From NCBI GenBank assembly GCA_958510825.1, contig OY294046.1, positions 47,659,794 through 47,723,793 of the forward strand: a DNA stretch of 64,000 bases, given 5' to 3'. The notes beneath the pieces were generated by a model. That model saw nothing but the letters and a program-made list of their open reading frames with translations. It was not told the DNA's origin and made no database searches. The stretch comes from Brachypterus glaber. Lineage: Eukaryota > Arthropoda > Insecta > Coleoptera > Kateretidae. This document shows, one piece after another, positions 22,957 through 33,230 of this stretch. Each line of letters begins with the position of its first letter. The first letter of the stretch is position 1. A program made the position numbers and the translations under genes.

Positions 22957-24650
22957 ATGTACGCGTTGACTCTTCATTTATGTGGGTCCAGACCAGCATA
23001 TATCGTCCGCACAGATCCGTTTAGGTGTGCTTTATACCTGCCCAAGTCTGTTTTTGACGGATCTTATTTATTCCGCTTAGACATGCTTTTAACCCGCAAT
23101 AGTCCGCACATGTCTGAAATTGTCGCATATACGCGGGTGTAAACCAGTAGTCCGCGTGTATCTGTTTTGTTGTGTTTTAGTTCCGGTTAGTGCACCACGA
23201 CCGCATTTATCCGCCCATGTACGCGTTGGCTCGTCATTTATGTGGGCCCAGACCAGCAAATATCGTCCGCACAGATCCGTTTAGGTGTGCTTTATACCTG
23301 CCCAAGTCTGTTTTTGACGCATCTTATTTATTCCGCTTAGACATGCTTTTGACCCGCCACAGTCCGCACATGTCTGAAATTGCCGTATATACGCGAGTGT
23401 AAACCAGTAGTCCGCGTGTATCTGTTTTGTTGTGTTTTAGTTCCGGTTAGTGCACCACAACCGCGTTTATCCGCCCATGTACGCGTTGACTCGTCATTTA
23501 TGTGGGCCCAGACCAGCAAATATCGTCCGCACATATCCGTTTAGGTGTGCTTTATACCTGCCCAAGTCTGTTTTTGACGGATCTTATTTATTCCGCTTAG
23601 ACATGCTTTTGACCCGCAATAGTCCGCACATGTCTGAAATTGTCGCATATACGCGGGTGTAAACCAGCAGTCCGCGTGTATCTGTTTTGTTGTGTTTTAG
23701 TTCCGGTTAGTGCACCACGACCGCATTTATCCGCCCATGTACGCGTTGGCTCGTCATTTATGTGAGCCCAGACCAGCAAATATCGTCCGCACAGATCCGT
23801 TTAGGTGTGCTTTATACCTGCCCAAGTCTGTTTTTGACGCATCTTATTTATTCCGCTTAGACATGCTTTTGACCCGCAATAGTCCGCGTGTATCTGTTTT
23901 GTTGTGTTTTAGTTCCGGTTAGTGCACCACAACCGCGTTTATCCGCCCATGTACGCGTTGACTCGTCATTTATGTGGGCCCAGACCAGCAAATATCGTCC
24001 GCACAGATCCGTTTAGGTGTGCTTTATACCTGCCCAAGTCTGTTTTTGACGGATCTTATTTATTCCGCTTAGACATGCTTTTGACCCGCCACAGTCCGCA
24101 CATGTCTGAAATTGCCGTATATACACGGGTGTAAACCAGCAGTCCGCGTGTATCTGTTTGCACCACGACCGCGTTTATCCGCCCATGTACGCGTTGACTC
24201 GTCATTTATGTGGGCCCAGACCAGACCAGTAAATAACGTCCGCACAGATCCGTTTAGGTGTGCTTTATACCTGCCCAAGTCTGTTTTTGACGGATCGTAT
24301 GTATTCCGCTTGGATATACTTTTTACCCGCCATAGTCCGCAAATGTCTGTACAGGACGGTACTAAATCTAAAAATATTGTCGGCGTACACCCGCCCAAGT
24401 CTGAAATTGTCGTATATCCGCGCGTATCTGTTTTGGTGTGTTTTAGTTCCGGTTAATGCACCACGGCCGCGTTTATCCGCCCATGTACGCGTTGACCCGT
24501 CAATTATGTATGCCCAGACCTGCAAATATCGTTTATTATAAATCAGTTTAAATGTGCTTCATACCTGCCCAAGTCTGTTTTTGACGGATCGTATGTATTC
24601 CGCTTGGATATACTTTTTACCCGCCACAGTCCCCAAATGGCTGCATAATA
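22957..24650 (+). repeat. 260-bp satellite array, right part
   Basis: TCCGCGTGTA recurs at 23151, 23411 and 23671 (260-bp steps), then at 23883 (a 212-bp unit missing 48 bp) and 24143 (260 bp again). The right end decays after about 24300, with a unit interrupted near 24350-24400. Subunits are CCGCCCATGTACGCGTTG, CCGCACAGATCCGTTTAGG and GCCCAAGTCTGTTTTTGACG. Units differ by a few bases, so homogenisation is recent. The many 60-110-codon open frames on both strands are shadows of the repeat. Confidence 0.9.
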
Positions 24651-25499
24651 CGGTACTAATCTAAAAATATTGGTAAAAGTCCAAACCTGGTGATATCGGA
24701 TATGGTAAAATAGAAAAATTAATTAAGTTAAATGAAATTTTTTTTATAGAGATATCTGTTTTTAAAGTTAAAAATGTTTTAATTGAAGACATAGAAATTA
24801 CAAATTAATTCATTTTGGAAAATGCATACCCAATTACTGTTCGTTTAAATAATGATTTAATTTAAAAAAACTGTTGATTCAATGTCCAAAATTTAAAAAC
24901 CTAAAAAGTATATTTTTGTATTGTCCAAAATCTAAAAACTATTTTTGTACTGTGCATAAGGAATACAATAAAATGGGCATGGTCAGACATGGGTGGGCGT
25001 TGTAATAGAAAAAAAAACAGATTTGGGCCGGTATGAGCCGGCACAAAATTTGGACGGGTAAGAGCTGACATAACAGTCAAAACCATACTTGGGCGGTTAT
25101 GACAGAATTGACTTTTACCGATACCGATATAATAGACAAAACTAGACAGAACACCCACCAGAAACCCATAATGGCGGCTTATTCAAATTAAAAATATTTT
25201 TATTTTATTTGGATCATTACTTTGATTTAGGCATTCGACAAAATTGCCGAACGCCTAAATCAAAATGATGGTTGTGTGGCTAATAAAAAAAAAACAAGAA
25301 ATTAAAATAAAGTATTTTTTTTTTTTAAACAAAATTGCAATATAACCATAATACAAACTCTATGTAAATACCTCGAAAAAAATATAAGTATAAAGAAAAA
25401 TAGTTTAATGAACAGGTGCGTAGATATGGGGGGGGGTAGAGGGGTATTTACCCCCCAAGAATCTTTATTTGTTATATATTTTTTTGTTATTTTAAATAA
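24651..25499. other. Intergenic, AT-rich, possible decayed satellite edge
   Basis: The part near 25000-25110 has GGGCGG- and GCCGG-type motifs (for example ACTTGGGCGGTTATGAC) weakly reminiscent of the neighbouring satellite. No gene was seen. Confidence 0.4.
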
Positions 25500-25529
25500 A
25501 AAATTGAAAAATTAAAATAATGGTGGGTG

Positions 25530-26062
25530 TTTTTTTGCATGGGGCGCTAAATTTTGCAGAAACGCTCAGGGACAAAGCTTTTTTTCTGAGGGTGTTTTTT
25601 TGTTTTGGTAGGGGCGCCAAATTTTGAAATTTTGAATAAAAAAATTTATTTTGGAAAGGAAAAAAAAATAACATTTTTAATAGCTGGTCCCCCCTAGGCT
25701 AGAAATCTCACTAGCCTTGGGCTTCCCAGTCCGACACTGGATGCTGACTACGCGCCTGTTATCAAAAGGGTCAAAAAAAGAAAAAATACATTCATGAAAA
25801 AATGCTTTGTCCCTGACGATTTCTATCAAACTTGGCGACCCTGTGAAACAAAATTGGCGCTCCAAAAAAATACCAGAGGGATCAGCGAAAAAAAATTGTC
25901 GCCCCAAAAATTAAAAAAGCTTTGTCCCTAGCAGTTTCTGCCAAAATTGGCGCTCCTGCAAAAAAATAGCGCCCCAAAAATTACCTTTACAAAAAAAGGT
26001 TTACCCCGACGGTATCTACCGAACTTGGCGCCCCCGCAAATTAATGGCGCCCCATAAATAAC
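25530..26062. repeat. Diverged low-complexity tandem repeat around GGCGC/GCGCC motifs
   Basis: Blocks of CTTTGTCCCTGACG/AGCAG, TTCTRCCAAA, TTGGCGCTCC and GCGCCCCAAAAATTA recur at irregular spacing of roughly 80-130 bp from about 25780, with inverse forms (GGGGCGCCAAATTTT) near 25540-25625. The array stops at the assembly gap, so its true extent is unknown. The antisense frames here are repeat translations. Confidence 0.6.
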
Positions 26063-26262
26063 NNNNNNNNNNNNNNNNNNNNNNNNNNNNNNNNNNNNNN
26101 NNNNNNNNNNNNNNNNNNNNNNNNNNNNNNNNNNNNNNNNNNNNNNNNNNNNNNNNNNNNNNNNNNNNNNNNNNNNNNNNNNNNNNNNNNNNNNNNNNNN
26201 NNNNNNNNNNNNNNNNNNNNNNNNNNNNNNNNNNNNNNNNNNNNNNNNNNNNNNNNNNNNNN
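26063..26262. other. Assembly gap (200 N)
   Basis: Exactly 200 ambiguous bases, the usual placeholder size for a gap of unknown length. It lies inside zinc-finger copy 1, just downstream of its N-terminal region. Confidence 0.99.
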
Positions 26263-26767
26263 TTTTGTCAATAATTGGCTTAACTTCAAGATTTGGTTTA
26301 CCAATTACCCAATTTTCGTTTTCTTCTATTTCGCATTTAATTTCATTTTCCTTAGTTTCAATTTTGCATTCTATTATTTCATTTATAATTTTGGTATCGC
26401 GAATTTTATGAATATGCCTTTCTTTGCATAAAATATCGTTTGCTCTATAATCAGCAAAATTTTCATTAACTTCTTCCTTAACAATGTCATCTTGAATTTC
26501 AATTTTTACGGTTTCACTATTGTATACTTTTGTATCTTGAAGTTTTTGTTTAATATCCTCTTGGGTACAATCGGAAAAATTTTCAAGTTCTTCCTTAAGA
26601 ATGTTATCTTGAATTTCAATTTTTACTTTTTCACAAGCATTGTGTATTTCTTCTGTTTTTGGTTTATCTGTTGCTATCTTAACATCTTGCAGTTTATATT
26701 TAATATCGTGTTCCTCGATTTCAACTTTTATTTCTAGAGATTCATTAAGATTTAGAGATTTATACAT
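26263..26767 (-). pseudogene. C2H2 zinc-finger gene, copy 1: N-terminal part only, cut by gap
   Basis: Reading leftwards from ATG at 26765-26767, 168 residues match the N-terminal region of the intact paralogue at 61879-63528: an acidic leader with IKVEIEEHDIKYKL, then two tandem repeats ending in VKIEIQDNILKEE and VKIEIQDDIVKEE, then EENENWVIGKPNLEVKPIID. The frame is open up to the gap; after it, no zinc-finger sequence is visible, only unrelated repeats, so the finger half is either hidden in the gap or lost. The gene could be intact with a long unsequenced part, or a truncated copy. The start is supported by the same leader and GCCAAAATG context as copy 3. Upstream DNA to 27225 is also shared with copies 2 and 3. 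Confidence 0.7.
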
Positions 26768-27073
26768 TTTGGCAAGAACTTTAACTCTTGAATATCAAGT
26801 CTCCAAAGTTTTCTAATCCTCAATTTAATATTTTTAAAAGCAGAAACTCGCTTACAATTTCAGGATTTTGGTAATGTAGGTTTATGGTTTACTGCACTTT
26901 TACACTTATATATTTGATTAAGTGTCCATCGGCCACTGCAATTTACAAAAAAAAAAATTAATATTATAAACTACAAAAATTTTAAAACTATACAGTTAAG
27001 TAATTAAAAATACGTATCTTGCCTGCTTATTGGCAGTAAGAATAATTTACATTGAACTTATTTTATCAGTGCA

Positions 27074-27082
27074 CATATATAA
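27074..27082 (-). promoter_or_regulatory. TATA-like element of zinc-finger copy 1
   Basis: The minus strand reads TTATATATGTGC, kept at the matching place upstream of all three zinc-finger copies (39575-39583 and 61596-61602), within a conserved block of about 100 bp. Conservation suggests a core promoter; there is no direct evidence of transcription. Confidence 0.35.
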
Positions 27083-27225
27083 GTAAACAAAATATTTTTT
27101 AAGAGGGTTTGGATTAAAGATTATCTAATTATCCCAAATATAATTGATTTTGGACAGGCATAATAGAACTATAATAGGCTTAAGTAAATTCATAACAGAT
27201 ATTTGAAAAATAAGCTTTAATTAAA

Positions 27226-28713
27226 CACTGGTCGACAAATCTGAAGATTTCTCTAACTAAGATTCCAGACATAGGTTTATACTAATTTTGGGTCGCTGAA
27301 TCCAAATCCGAAGGCCGTTTGTCTCCATCACCCTCAGATTTTTTTATATCATAAAAAAAGTTAAAATTAGGGAAATCGTTTGGACTTTTAATGTGATTAC
27401 ACTGGTCGACAAATCTGAAAATTTCTCTAACTGAGATTCCAGACATAGGTTTATACTAATTTTGGGTCGCTGAATCCAAATCTGAAGGCCGTTTGTCTCC
27501 ATCACCCTCAGATTTTTTGATATCATAAAAAAAGTTATAATTAGGAAAATCGATTTTGTGTAATTACAAGAAAATGCTTTGACTTATCACATTAAAATTA
27601 AGTATGGTTAATAGTGGTAATATAAGTTATTTATTCCCCTACTTACCCAAAAATACAATTGTGTGTATGTCAGAGGCGTGCGTTCTAAAGTGTTTCTGTA
27701 ATATATTTCTCCAACAAAATTTATGTTTAAGAATTTTACAATTTCGATAAAAAATTATTATTTATTGATTAATTAATTAATTAAAACATATTGGACCTTT
27801 TGATCAAAGGTCAATAGTTTTCGAGAAAAATAGGTTTAAACATATCTCTGCAAGTTCCACTAAGAAAAAAACTGCTGCCAATAAGATAATACTTTCTCCT
27901 ATAGGTCTAGGTTTATTAAAATAAAAATAAATAAATAAATAAATAAAAAAAAAATCCGAAAAAGTCTTTTTTCGTTTTAACGAAAAATAAATTGAAAAAA
28001 AAAATAAAAAAAGTTATTTTTTTTATAAAAATCGGGGTGTGGTAAGGGGGTAAAATGGGGTTAAAACTTTTTTTTATTTTTTTTTTCAATTTATTTTTCG
28101 TTAAAACGAAAAAAGAGAGTTTTTTCGGAAAAAAATAATTTTTTTTTTAATTTATTTATTTATTTTTATTTTTATTTTAATAAACCTAGACCTATAGGAA
28201 AAAGTATTATCTTGTTGGCAGCAGTTTTTTTCTTAGTGGAACTTGCAGAGATATGTTTAAACCTATTTTTCTCGAAAACTATTGACCTTTGATCAAAAGG
28301 TCCAATATGTTTTTTACGTAAAATTAATCAATAAATAATAATTTTTTATCGAAATTGTAAAATTCTTAAACATAAATTTTGTTGGAGAAATATATTACAG
28401 AAACACTTTAGAACGCACGCCTCTGACATACACACAATTGTATTTTTGGGTAAGTAGGGGAATAAATAACTTATATTACCACTATTAACCGTACTTAATT
28501 TTAATGTGATAAGTCAAAGCATTTTCTTGTAATTACACAAAATCGATTTTCCTAATTTTAACTTTTTTTATGATATCAACAAATCTGTGGGTGATGGACA
28601 CAAACGGCCTTCAGATTTGGATTCAGTGACCCAAAATTAGTATAAACCTATGTCTGGAATCTCAGTTAGAGAAATTTTCAGATTTGTCGACCAGTGTAAT
28701 CACATTAAAAGTC
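27226..28713. mobile_element. Very long foldback element, arms about 650 bp
   Basis: The left arm from 27383 (GACTTTTAATGTGATTACAC) and the right arm ending 28713 are inverse complements almost to the centre near 28040, where AATCGGGGTGTGGTAAGGGGG forms the loop. Both arms hold CAGAGGCGTGCGTTCTAAAG or its complement. The first 174 bp of the arm (CACTGGTCGACAAATCTGA onward) are also duplicated directly at 27226-27399. No coding capacity. The left edge coincides with where homology between zinc-finger copy 1 and its paralogues ends. Confidence 0.8.
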
Positions 28714-28734
28714 ACTAGGAATAGTAGGAGCGCC

Positions 28735-29120
28735 TATGAGCAGTTCTTTATGCCGCGTAAAAAATGCATACATAAAACTCCAAAACATTATTAAAAAACA
28801 CCTTAAATCTTATATTAAAAACAATTATAACGAAATAAAAAATAAGATATTCTTAGATTAACTTTATGTTTTTTATTGCTTATCTAGAACTGCTTTTTTT
28901 ATTTATACTTACCTTTTTGCATTACCTGTTAGTTACCATTTCAACAAACCAATTTTGTATTTTAATAAATTAGTTAATAGTTAATTTAAATTAAAATAAT
29001 TCAAAACAAATTAATTATAATAGTTAATTTTAATTAAGTTAGTCCAATACAAGACACCACAAACAAACTTTGTTTAGGCGGGTAAATACTGTATAAATTT
29101 TATTTGATTTGATTATTTAA
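28735..29120 (+). mobile_element. Possible LINE 3' end
   Basis: A short frame starting ATGAGCAGTTC (about 28737-28860) has a basic, lysine/asparagine-rich tail like many LINE reverse transcriptase C-termini, and the region ends in a TTTTATTTGATTTGATT tail of the type common at insect LINE 3' ends. Weak evidence; it could be chance. Confidence 0.25.
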
Positions 29121-29127
29121 TTTTTGG

Positions 29128-29555
29128 TACTCTGGACGTGAAATTGCACCTTCAAATTAATTTTTCTCAAAAACGGTTAATCCTGCAGTATTACAACAAG
29201 TACCTTTTTTATGTATTTTGACCTAAGGAACCATTTTACAATAATAAAATTACAAAAAAATTAGTCAGAAAAAAGTTTGGGGCAAAAAAATGATAAGACC
29301 TACCCGTTTTGCACGTCCCTGGTCAAAATAAGTACACGAAAATAACATACGAAGATGGGCCTTATTAAGGTTGGTGCACATGCAAAACTGCGTCGCTCTA
29401 TCTCAAAGTTTATTAGAGTTATTAATTAAAATCCTTATTTTTATTACAATTAAAATTAAAAGGTCGTAACTCCCATAGGGTCTGTTTCCAAACCTATGTT
29501 CATATGGTGCTTTTTCATGGTTTTTGATGTAGAATCATCTTCTTCAAAAAATGTG
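29128..29555. mobile_element. Half-copy of the 7937-9110 foldback family
   Basis: Follows the right arm of 7937-9110 in order: a CACCTTCAAATTAA block, AAAACGGTTAATCCT, TTACAACAAG, TTTATGTATTTTGACCT, then GGGCCTT and TTGCACATG-type blocks and finally TTTTTGATGTAGAATCATCT. About one arm is present and it is clearly diverged, so it is an old partial copy. Confidence 0.6.
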
Positions 29556-29977
29556 TTTTTTTATTTTTTAAGCCGCGGTACGGTGGGGAATTTTTTAAAT
29601 CTGGCAGAATAAAAATAACAAAAACAACTTTTAAATAAACGGACTAACCCTTTGAGACCCAATTTTTATTTATTTTTTTTTCTACTTTTTTGAGTTATAA
29701 CTGGCGATCATAAAGTGTTTTTTTTTTGTTATATAAAACAAATATTTTACATAGAAAAAAAAAAGTGTAACATAATATCGTCGCCTTGAATACAAAGGGG
29801 CGTATCTCAAATATTTTTAATTTTTTGAAAAACTGGGAAACTTAAAAATTTTAAAATGTTTTTCCTGTAAAATATAGATTTTTAAGATAAGCTCCTTTGT
29901 ATGCAAGGCGACGTTATCTCATATTAGGGTGGACTTTTTTGATCACCCTCATATTTTTAGGATGTTCTACATAGACA
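29556..29977. other. AT-rich intergenic DNA
   Basis: Contains a short inverse pair (GAATACAAAGGGGCG near 29788 and CTCCTTTGTATGCAAGGCGACG near 29891), a weak foldback. No gene. Confidence 0.4.
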
Positions 29978-30013
29978 TGGTTAATCCTAATTGACGTGTT
30001 GAACCGGCAGACT

Positions 30014-30141
30014 AACATCTCTACTCTAAATTTCTCTACTCCCTAACATCCCTACTCCATAACATCCCTACTCCACAACAACTCTACTCCGTAACATCTC
30101 TACTCCATAACATCTCTACTCCGTAACAACTCTACTCCACA
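30014..30141 (+). repeat. 16-bp minisatellite, left foldback arm
   Basis: Consecutive units such as AACATCCCTACTCCAT, AACAACTCTACTCCGT and AACATCTCTACTCCGT, all 16 bp long, varying at a few positions. Confidence 0.85.
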
Positions 30142-30418
30142 CTATAGACACTCGATTAGCCACTTGTCTTAACTCAAAAGAATATTTGTCATGCTAAGTC
30201 ACTGTCAAAAATGAATTCAGTTTATTAATTACTTACATATTAGTGCATGTTAAGAGTACGCGGTCATTGTTGCTTTTAGAATAATTCATTTATGATTGTT
30301 CTAGATTTACATTAAAAGATAAACGTTTTCTAGGAAAAAAATAAAATAATCTAGAAGAAGAAGATTCTTTGTTCTTTGAACTGCTCATTTATTATTAAGT
30401 GGCTAATAAAGTGCATAT

Positions 30419-30552
30419 AGTGTGGAGTGGAGTTGTTACGGAGTAGAGAAGTTATGGAGCAGGGATGTTACGGAGTAGAGTTGTTGTGGAGTAGGGATGT
30501 TATGTAGTAGGGATGTTAGGGAGTAGAGAAATTTAGAGTAGAGATGTTAGTC
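30419..30552 (-). repeat. 16-bp minisatellite, right foldback arm (inverse)
   Basis: The inverse series of the 30014-30141 units (GGAGTAGAGTTGTT, GGAGTAGGGATGTT and so on). The order of variants partly mirrors the left arm, as expected if the element folds on itself. Confidence 0.85.
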
Positions 30553-31194
30553 TGCCGTTAAACCTAGGATTTACCCATTAAATGTGGTGAAACTACCAAA
30601 AAATATATTATCTCTATAATTTTACCACGTCATAACGGTCAATCTTAGGATTTTTCATTTTATATTGGTTAAAGCTAGTCTGTAAAAAAGTTCTTCTTGA
30701 CGGTTATATCTATTAACTAAGTACTAAAAAAAAACAAAAACTACAAAAAGTAGATTTTTTATTTAACACACTGTTATATTTTCCATATTATCAAGTACAG
30801 TAATGAATCATTCAACATGGTACTTATTTATTATTCCATCAATCTATTTTCTAATCATCGTACAGAGTGATATTGATAGACTGCAGTTTCGGGCTGCTGG
30901 CCCTCTTCAGTACCAAGAGTCAACTCTGCACGCTGATTAAGAAAACGTTTTTAGACTTTACTCGCAAAAGGAATATAGCCATTAGATTGATGTAGACTTG
31001 TGCGCCATCTATTTCTAGATGTAGACAACTACTCATACCTCTCCTAATCTGGAGACTTTGAATGGTAGCAAGTTGAAGACTTGTGTGTCTCAAGCACATA
31101 GTACCACTAACGGGTGGTTAGACGTAAAATTAGTAAGGACAGAAATTTTTAATTTTAAACAAAATTATAAAAATATGTTTAAACATAATAAACG

Positions 31195-31492
31195 TTTATT
31201 GTCAATTTATAAAAGCTTACTTGTTAGTACATGATAAACTTCCATGACATTTTGAATTGAATAGTTTGCTGGAATTGGATCACTGCCGCGGATGTTCCTG
31301 CTAATAAAATAAGTGTAAGAGGAGCAGTGCGAAAAATGTCTTTATCAGACATAAAAAGCTTCCAAAGATGTAACTGTACTCGAAAATGTTTTACCAAGTT
31401 TATGTAAATCATCCGGCAAACTATGCAATTCAAAATGTAATGGAAGTTCATCATGTACTAACAAGTAAGCTTTTATAAATTTACAATAAACA
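31195..31492. mobile_element. Nested foldback in the loop of the 29978-32188 element
   Basis: Arms 31195-31275 and 31408-31492 are inverse complements (TAAAAGCTTACTTGTTAGTA and mirror). The centre (about 31290-31407) contains a short plus-strand frame with SLSDIKSFQRCNCTRKC; see findings. Confidence 0.7.
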
Positions 31493-31918
31493 TAAGTACC
31501 ATGTTGAATGATTCATAACTTTACTGGAATAATATGGAGAACATAAGAGTGTGTTAAATAAAAAATCTATCATATTTTTGTACTTTTTGTTTTCTTTTTC
31601 AGTACTTAGTTAATAGATATAACAACAAGAACTTTTTTACAAATCAAAACTAGCTTTTACCAATATGAAATGGAAAATCCTAAGATTGACCGTTATGACC
31701 TGAAATTATATAGGGAATACGATTTATATATATGTAGTATGCTGTACTGATAAGTGAAAATACCTTATCCCTACGATGGTTTTTTTACCCCTCTTTTCTC
31801 TAATCTAAAATCGTGCTTTTTGTTTGCTTTTTAATTTATAAAATATAATTTATTTGTGGATTAATACATTAGAATTAAGAGGTATGTGTATTAAATATAA
31901 ATTATATTCTCTCCCTAA

Positions 31919-32105
31919 ATATCAATTCGTGATATTAGGTTAGGTATCGGTACTTTTTTTTTCAAATTTTACTCATATTAATCATAATTTTTGGAAAATG
32001 CAACTTCTGCTAAAGCAGTCGTTGCATTTTCGTCATTGGGATTAATATTCGTAAAATTTATGTAAAAAACCACCGATACCTAACCTAGTATCACTTATGA
32101 TATTA
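31919..32105. repeat. 187-bp multi-tier hairpin
   Basis: The outer arms GGTTAGGTATCGGT/ACCGATACCTAACC, middle arms AATTTTAC..ATATTAATC/GATTAATATTCGTAAAATT, and inner arms GAAAATGCAAC/GTTGCATTTTC with a CTGC-TAAA-GCAG tip all pair in register. This is an unusually regular stem, within the insertion that splits the right arm of the 29978-32188 foldback. Confidence 0.8.
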
Positions 32106-32229
32106 CCCCTGATAATACTTTTTTTCCTACTTTTACCACGTGTAATTGGTAAATCCTAGGTTTAACACGTCAATCCTAGGATTAACCAAACTTTGGGCTT
32201 TTACTGTAATCGGATGTAGTCGGATCATA

Positions 32230-33076
32230 CCGGGTGTTTTTTTTAACCTGAAACTTTCAAATATCTCGAATACTATGCATTTTATAAAAAAAAATGTGGG
32301 ACGAAATTTGTCTATTTTAATGGTGGAAACAAAATGGCGTATTTATTTTTTACGTATATTTACGTTATCAAGGTCATTTCAAGTTCAACTTTGTTTTTTT
32401 AAGTACAAACATATATTTTTTTACTGTTATTTAATTTCCCTCAAAAAATAAAAATCTTTTGTAAAAAACTTTTTTTGATCGGACTTTTAGTTGCAGAGAT
32501 AACACAGCCACATAAAATTAAAAAATTTGCATCTCCGACGGACTTGACCAATCAATTCCTATGTATTTTGAGCCGCTGAATCCGAATCTGAGGTCGAAAT
32601 TTAAAAGTTAGCTCTCATATTTACCATAACCTCAAAAAACATATCATATCATTGCGAAAAGTATGTTTTTTGAGGTTCTGTTGAAAATGGGAGCTAACTT
32701 TCAAATTCCGACCTCAGATTCGGATTCACCGGCTCAAAATACAGAGGGATTGACTAGTCAAGTTCGTCGGAGATGCAACTTTTTTAATTTTGTGTGGCTG
32801 TGTTATCTCTGCAACTAAAAGTCCGATCAAAAAAAGTTTTTTACAAAAGATTTTTATTTTTTTGAGGAAAATTAAATAACAGTAAAAACATATATGTTTG
32901 TACTTAAAAAAAAACAAAGTTGACCTTGAAATAACCTTGAAAACGTAAATATCCGTAAAAAATAAATACTCCATTTTTTCCACCATTAAAATAAACAAAT
33001 TTTGCCCGATATTTTTTTTTCTAAAATGCATAGTATTCGAGATATTTGAAAGTTTCAGGTTAAAAAAAACACCCGG
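32230..33076. mobile_element. Foldback element with 4-bp CATA duplication
   Basis: The left end CCGGGTGTTTTTTTTAACCT and its mirror end at 33076 are flanked by CATA (32226-32229 and 33077-33080). The arms pair for about 400 bp, centred near 32650 (ACCTCAAAAAACATA and mirror). The two open frames on either strand (each containing FFNLKLSNISNTMHF) are the same arm read from opposite ends, not genes. Confidence 0.8.
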
Positions 33077-33106
33077 CATATGTCCTACTGGGTATAGTAT
33101 ACTATT

Positions 33107-33230
33107 GTATTATTTGTCCTAATAAAAATGTAATTTCAAAATAACAATTGTTATAATTTTATGTTATATATAACATAAAATTATAAAAATTGTTATTTTG
33201 AAATTACATTTTTATTAGGACAAATAATAC
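33107..33230. repeat. 124-bp near-perfect palindrome
   Basis: Arms of 62 bp with no loop, centred between 33168 and 33169 (ATGTTATA|TATAACAT). One mismatched position near the middle of each arm (CAATTGTTATAA versus CAATTTTTATAA). It lies 31 bp from the preceding foldback. Confidence 0.85.

Larger units (their letters stand above)
30005..30557. mobile_element. Foldback with 16-bp minisatellite arms
   Basis: The ends CGGCAGACTAACATCTCTAC and its inverse complement (ending GTCTGCCG) are flanked by TTGAAC and TTAAAC, probably a 6-bp target duplication with one change. Each arm (about 140 bp) is built from 16-bp units of the form AACATCYCTACTCCRY: about seven in the left arm (30014-30141) and the inverse series in the right arm (30419-30552). 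Confidence 0.8.
29978..32188. mobile_element. Large foldback that hosts other foldbacks
   Basis: Left outer arm: TGGTTAATCCTAATTGACGT (29978-30004) continuing at 30558-30830. Right outer arm: 31490-31708 then 32106-32188, ending with AATCCTAGGATTAACCA. Shared landmarks are CTAAGATTGACCGTTATGAC, GTTCTTGTTGTTATATC-type sequence and ATGATTCATT/AATGAATCAT. The left arm is split by 30005-30557 and the right arm by 31709-32105, and the loop holds a further hairpin at 31195-31492. Restoring the arms on paper requires removing exactly those insertions. Confidence 0.7.

Noticed and set aside
22891..24541. Many 60-114-codon open frames on both strands, several with similar peptides (such as ...YALTRHLCG...)
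   Set aside because: They repeat with the 260-bp satellite; the period is not a multiple of three, so different units are read in different frames, and both strands are equally open. No domain.
28735..29120. Full LINE gene
   Set aside because: Only a basic tail-like peptide and a TTTTATTTGATTTGATT-type end are seen; listed as a low-confidence candidate rather than a gene.
32146..33079. Two open frames of 101 and 117 codons in opposite orientations with similar residues (FFNLKLSNISNTMHF)
   Set aside because: They are the two mirror arms of one foldback element; the similarity is structural, not gene homology.
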